Origin: Rhyacophila brunnea
Lineage: Eukaryota; Arthropoda; Insecta; Trichoptera; Rhyacophilidae
DNA length: 64,000 bases
Assembly: GCA_022495005.1 (NCBI GenBank)
Contig: JAGYXB010000195.1
Coordinates: 124,001-188,000 of the forward strand
Direction of reading: 5' to 3'
Positions 63,981 to 64,000 of this stretch are shown piece by piece. The position numbers and the translations under genes are program-made. Each line of letters begins with the position of its first letter. Within the stretch, counting starts at the first letter, position 1. Under the pieces are notes generated by a model. The model saw only the letters and a program-made list of their open reading frames with translations, was not told the origin of the DNA and did no database searches.

Positions 63981-64000
63981 AATTATTTTATTATTAAACA

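Noticed and set aside
1..64000. CRISPR array, operons, bacterial promoters or terminators
   Set aside because: The spliced gene, SINEs and LINEs show a eukaryotic genome; the direct repeats (120-bp G units, Helitron minisatellite) are too long and lack spacers.

Overview
This is AT-rich nuclear DNA from an insect, most likely a lepidopteran (moth or butterfly). I infer this from an intact, intron-rich insect neverland gene, TTAGG-type telomeric repeats (four units at 59947-59966), and the mix of tRNA-derived SINEs, CTAG-ending Helitrons, hAT MITEs and R1-like LINE pieces. I cannot name the species.

One gene is complete. The neverland (nvd) gene runs on the + strand from 4491 to 35833 in eight coding exons. 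The exons join in consistent phase to 1,323 bp, a 440-residue Rieske oxygenase (cholesterol 7,8-desaturase, first step of ecdysteroid synthesis). It has an N-terminal membrane segment, a C-x-H-x17-C-x2-H [2Fe-2S] motif and an E-x3-D-x2-H-x4-H iron-binding motif. The 4481-4490 leader follows a splice acceptor, so at least one non-coding 5' exon lies upstream. At the right edge (63118-63296, - strand) there is a probable last exon of an unidentified gene that continues outside the window.

Almost everything else is transposon-derived, and much of it is nested. Many boundaries can be fixed to the base from target-site duplications (TSDs). Family labels used below: A, hAT-type MITE with CAGTGACGTC ends; B, TTAA-flanked MITE with ends near CTTCAG; C, unclassified repeat; D, element with CAGTGGCGAAGG ends; E, hAT with CAGNGATTTCCAAAC ends; G, CAATGACATTA ends with an internal 120-bp repeat; H, CATTGATATACTACT ends; I, CAGGGCTCGAAAT ends; J, 41-bp inverted termini around a tRNA-like core; L, TTAA-flanked with inverted ends of about 70 bp; S1 to S3, tRNA-derived SINEs.

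Layout: 1-4480, repeats and a LINE tail. 4481-35833, nvd, with introns holding a very young non-autonomous LTR retrotransposon 35 bp before exon 4, TA-centred-TSD hAT elements, a long inverted repeat, a four-level nest of G, H and I elements, and an R1-like LINE. 35834-46400, hAT elements, a minisatellite-bearing Helitron and LINE tails. 46400-55200, L elements, SINEs and a Tc1/mariner-like transposase remnant split by a PIF/Harbinger-type MITE. 55200-63000, C, B and D elements, a Helitron with a broken Rep gene, a 708-bp long-TIR element enclosing telomeric repeats, a LINE tail and a pogo-like element.
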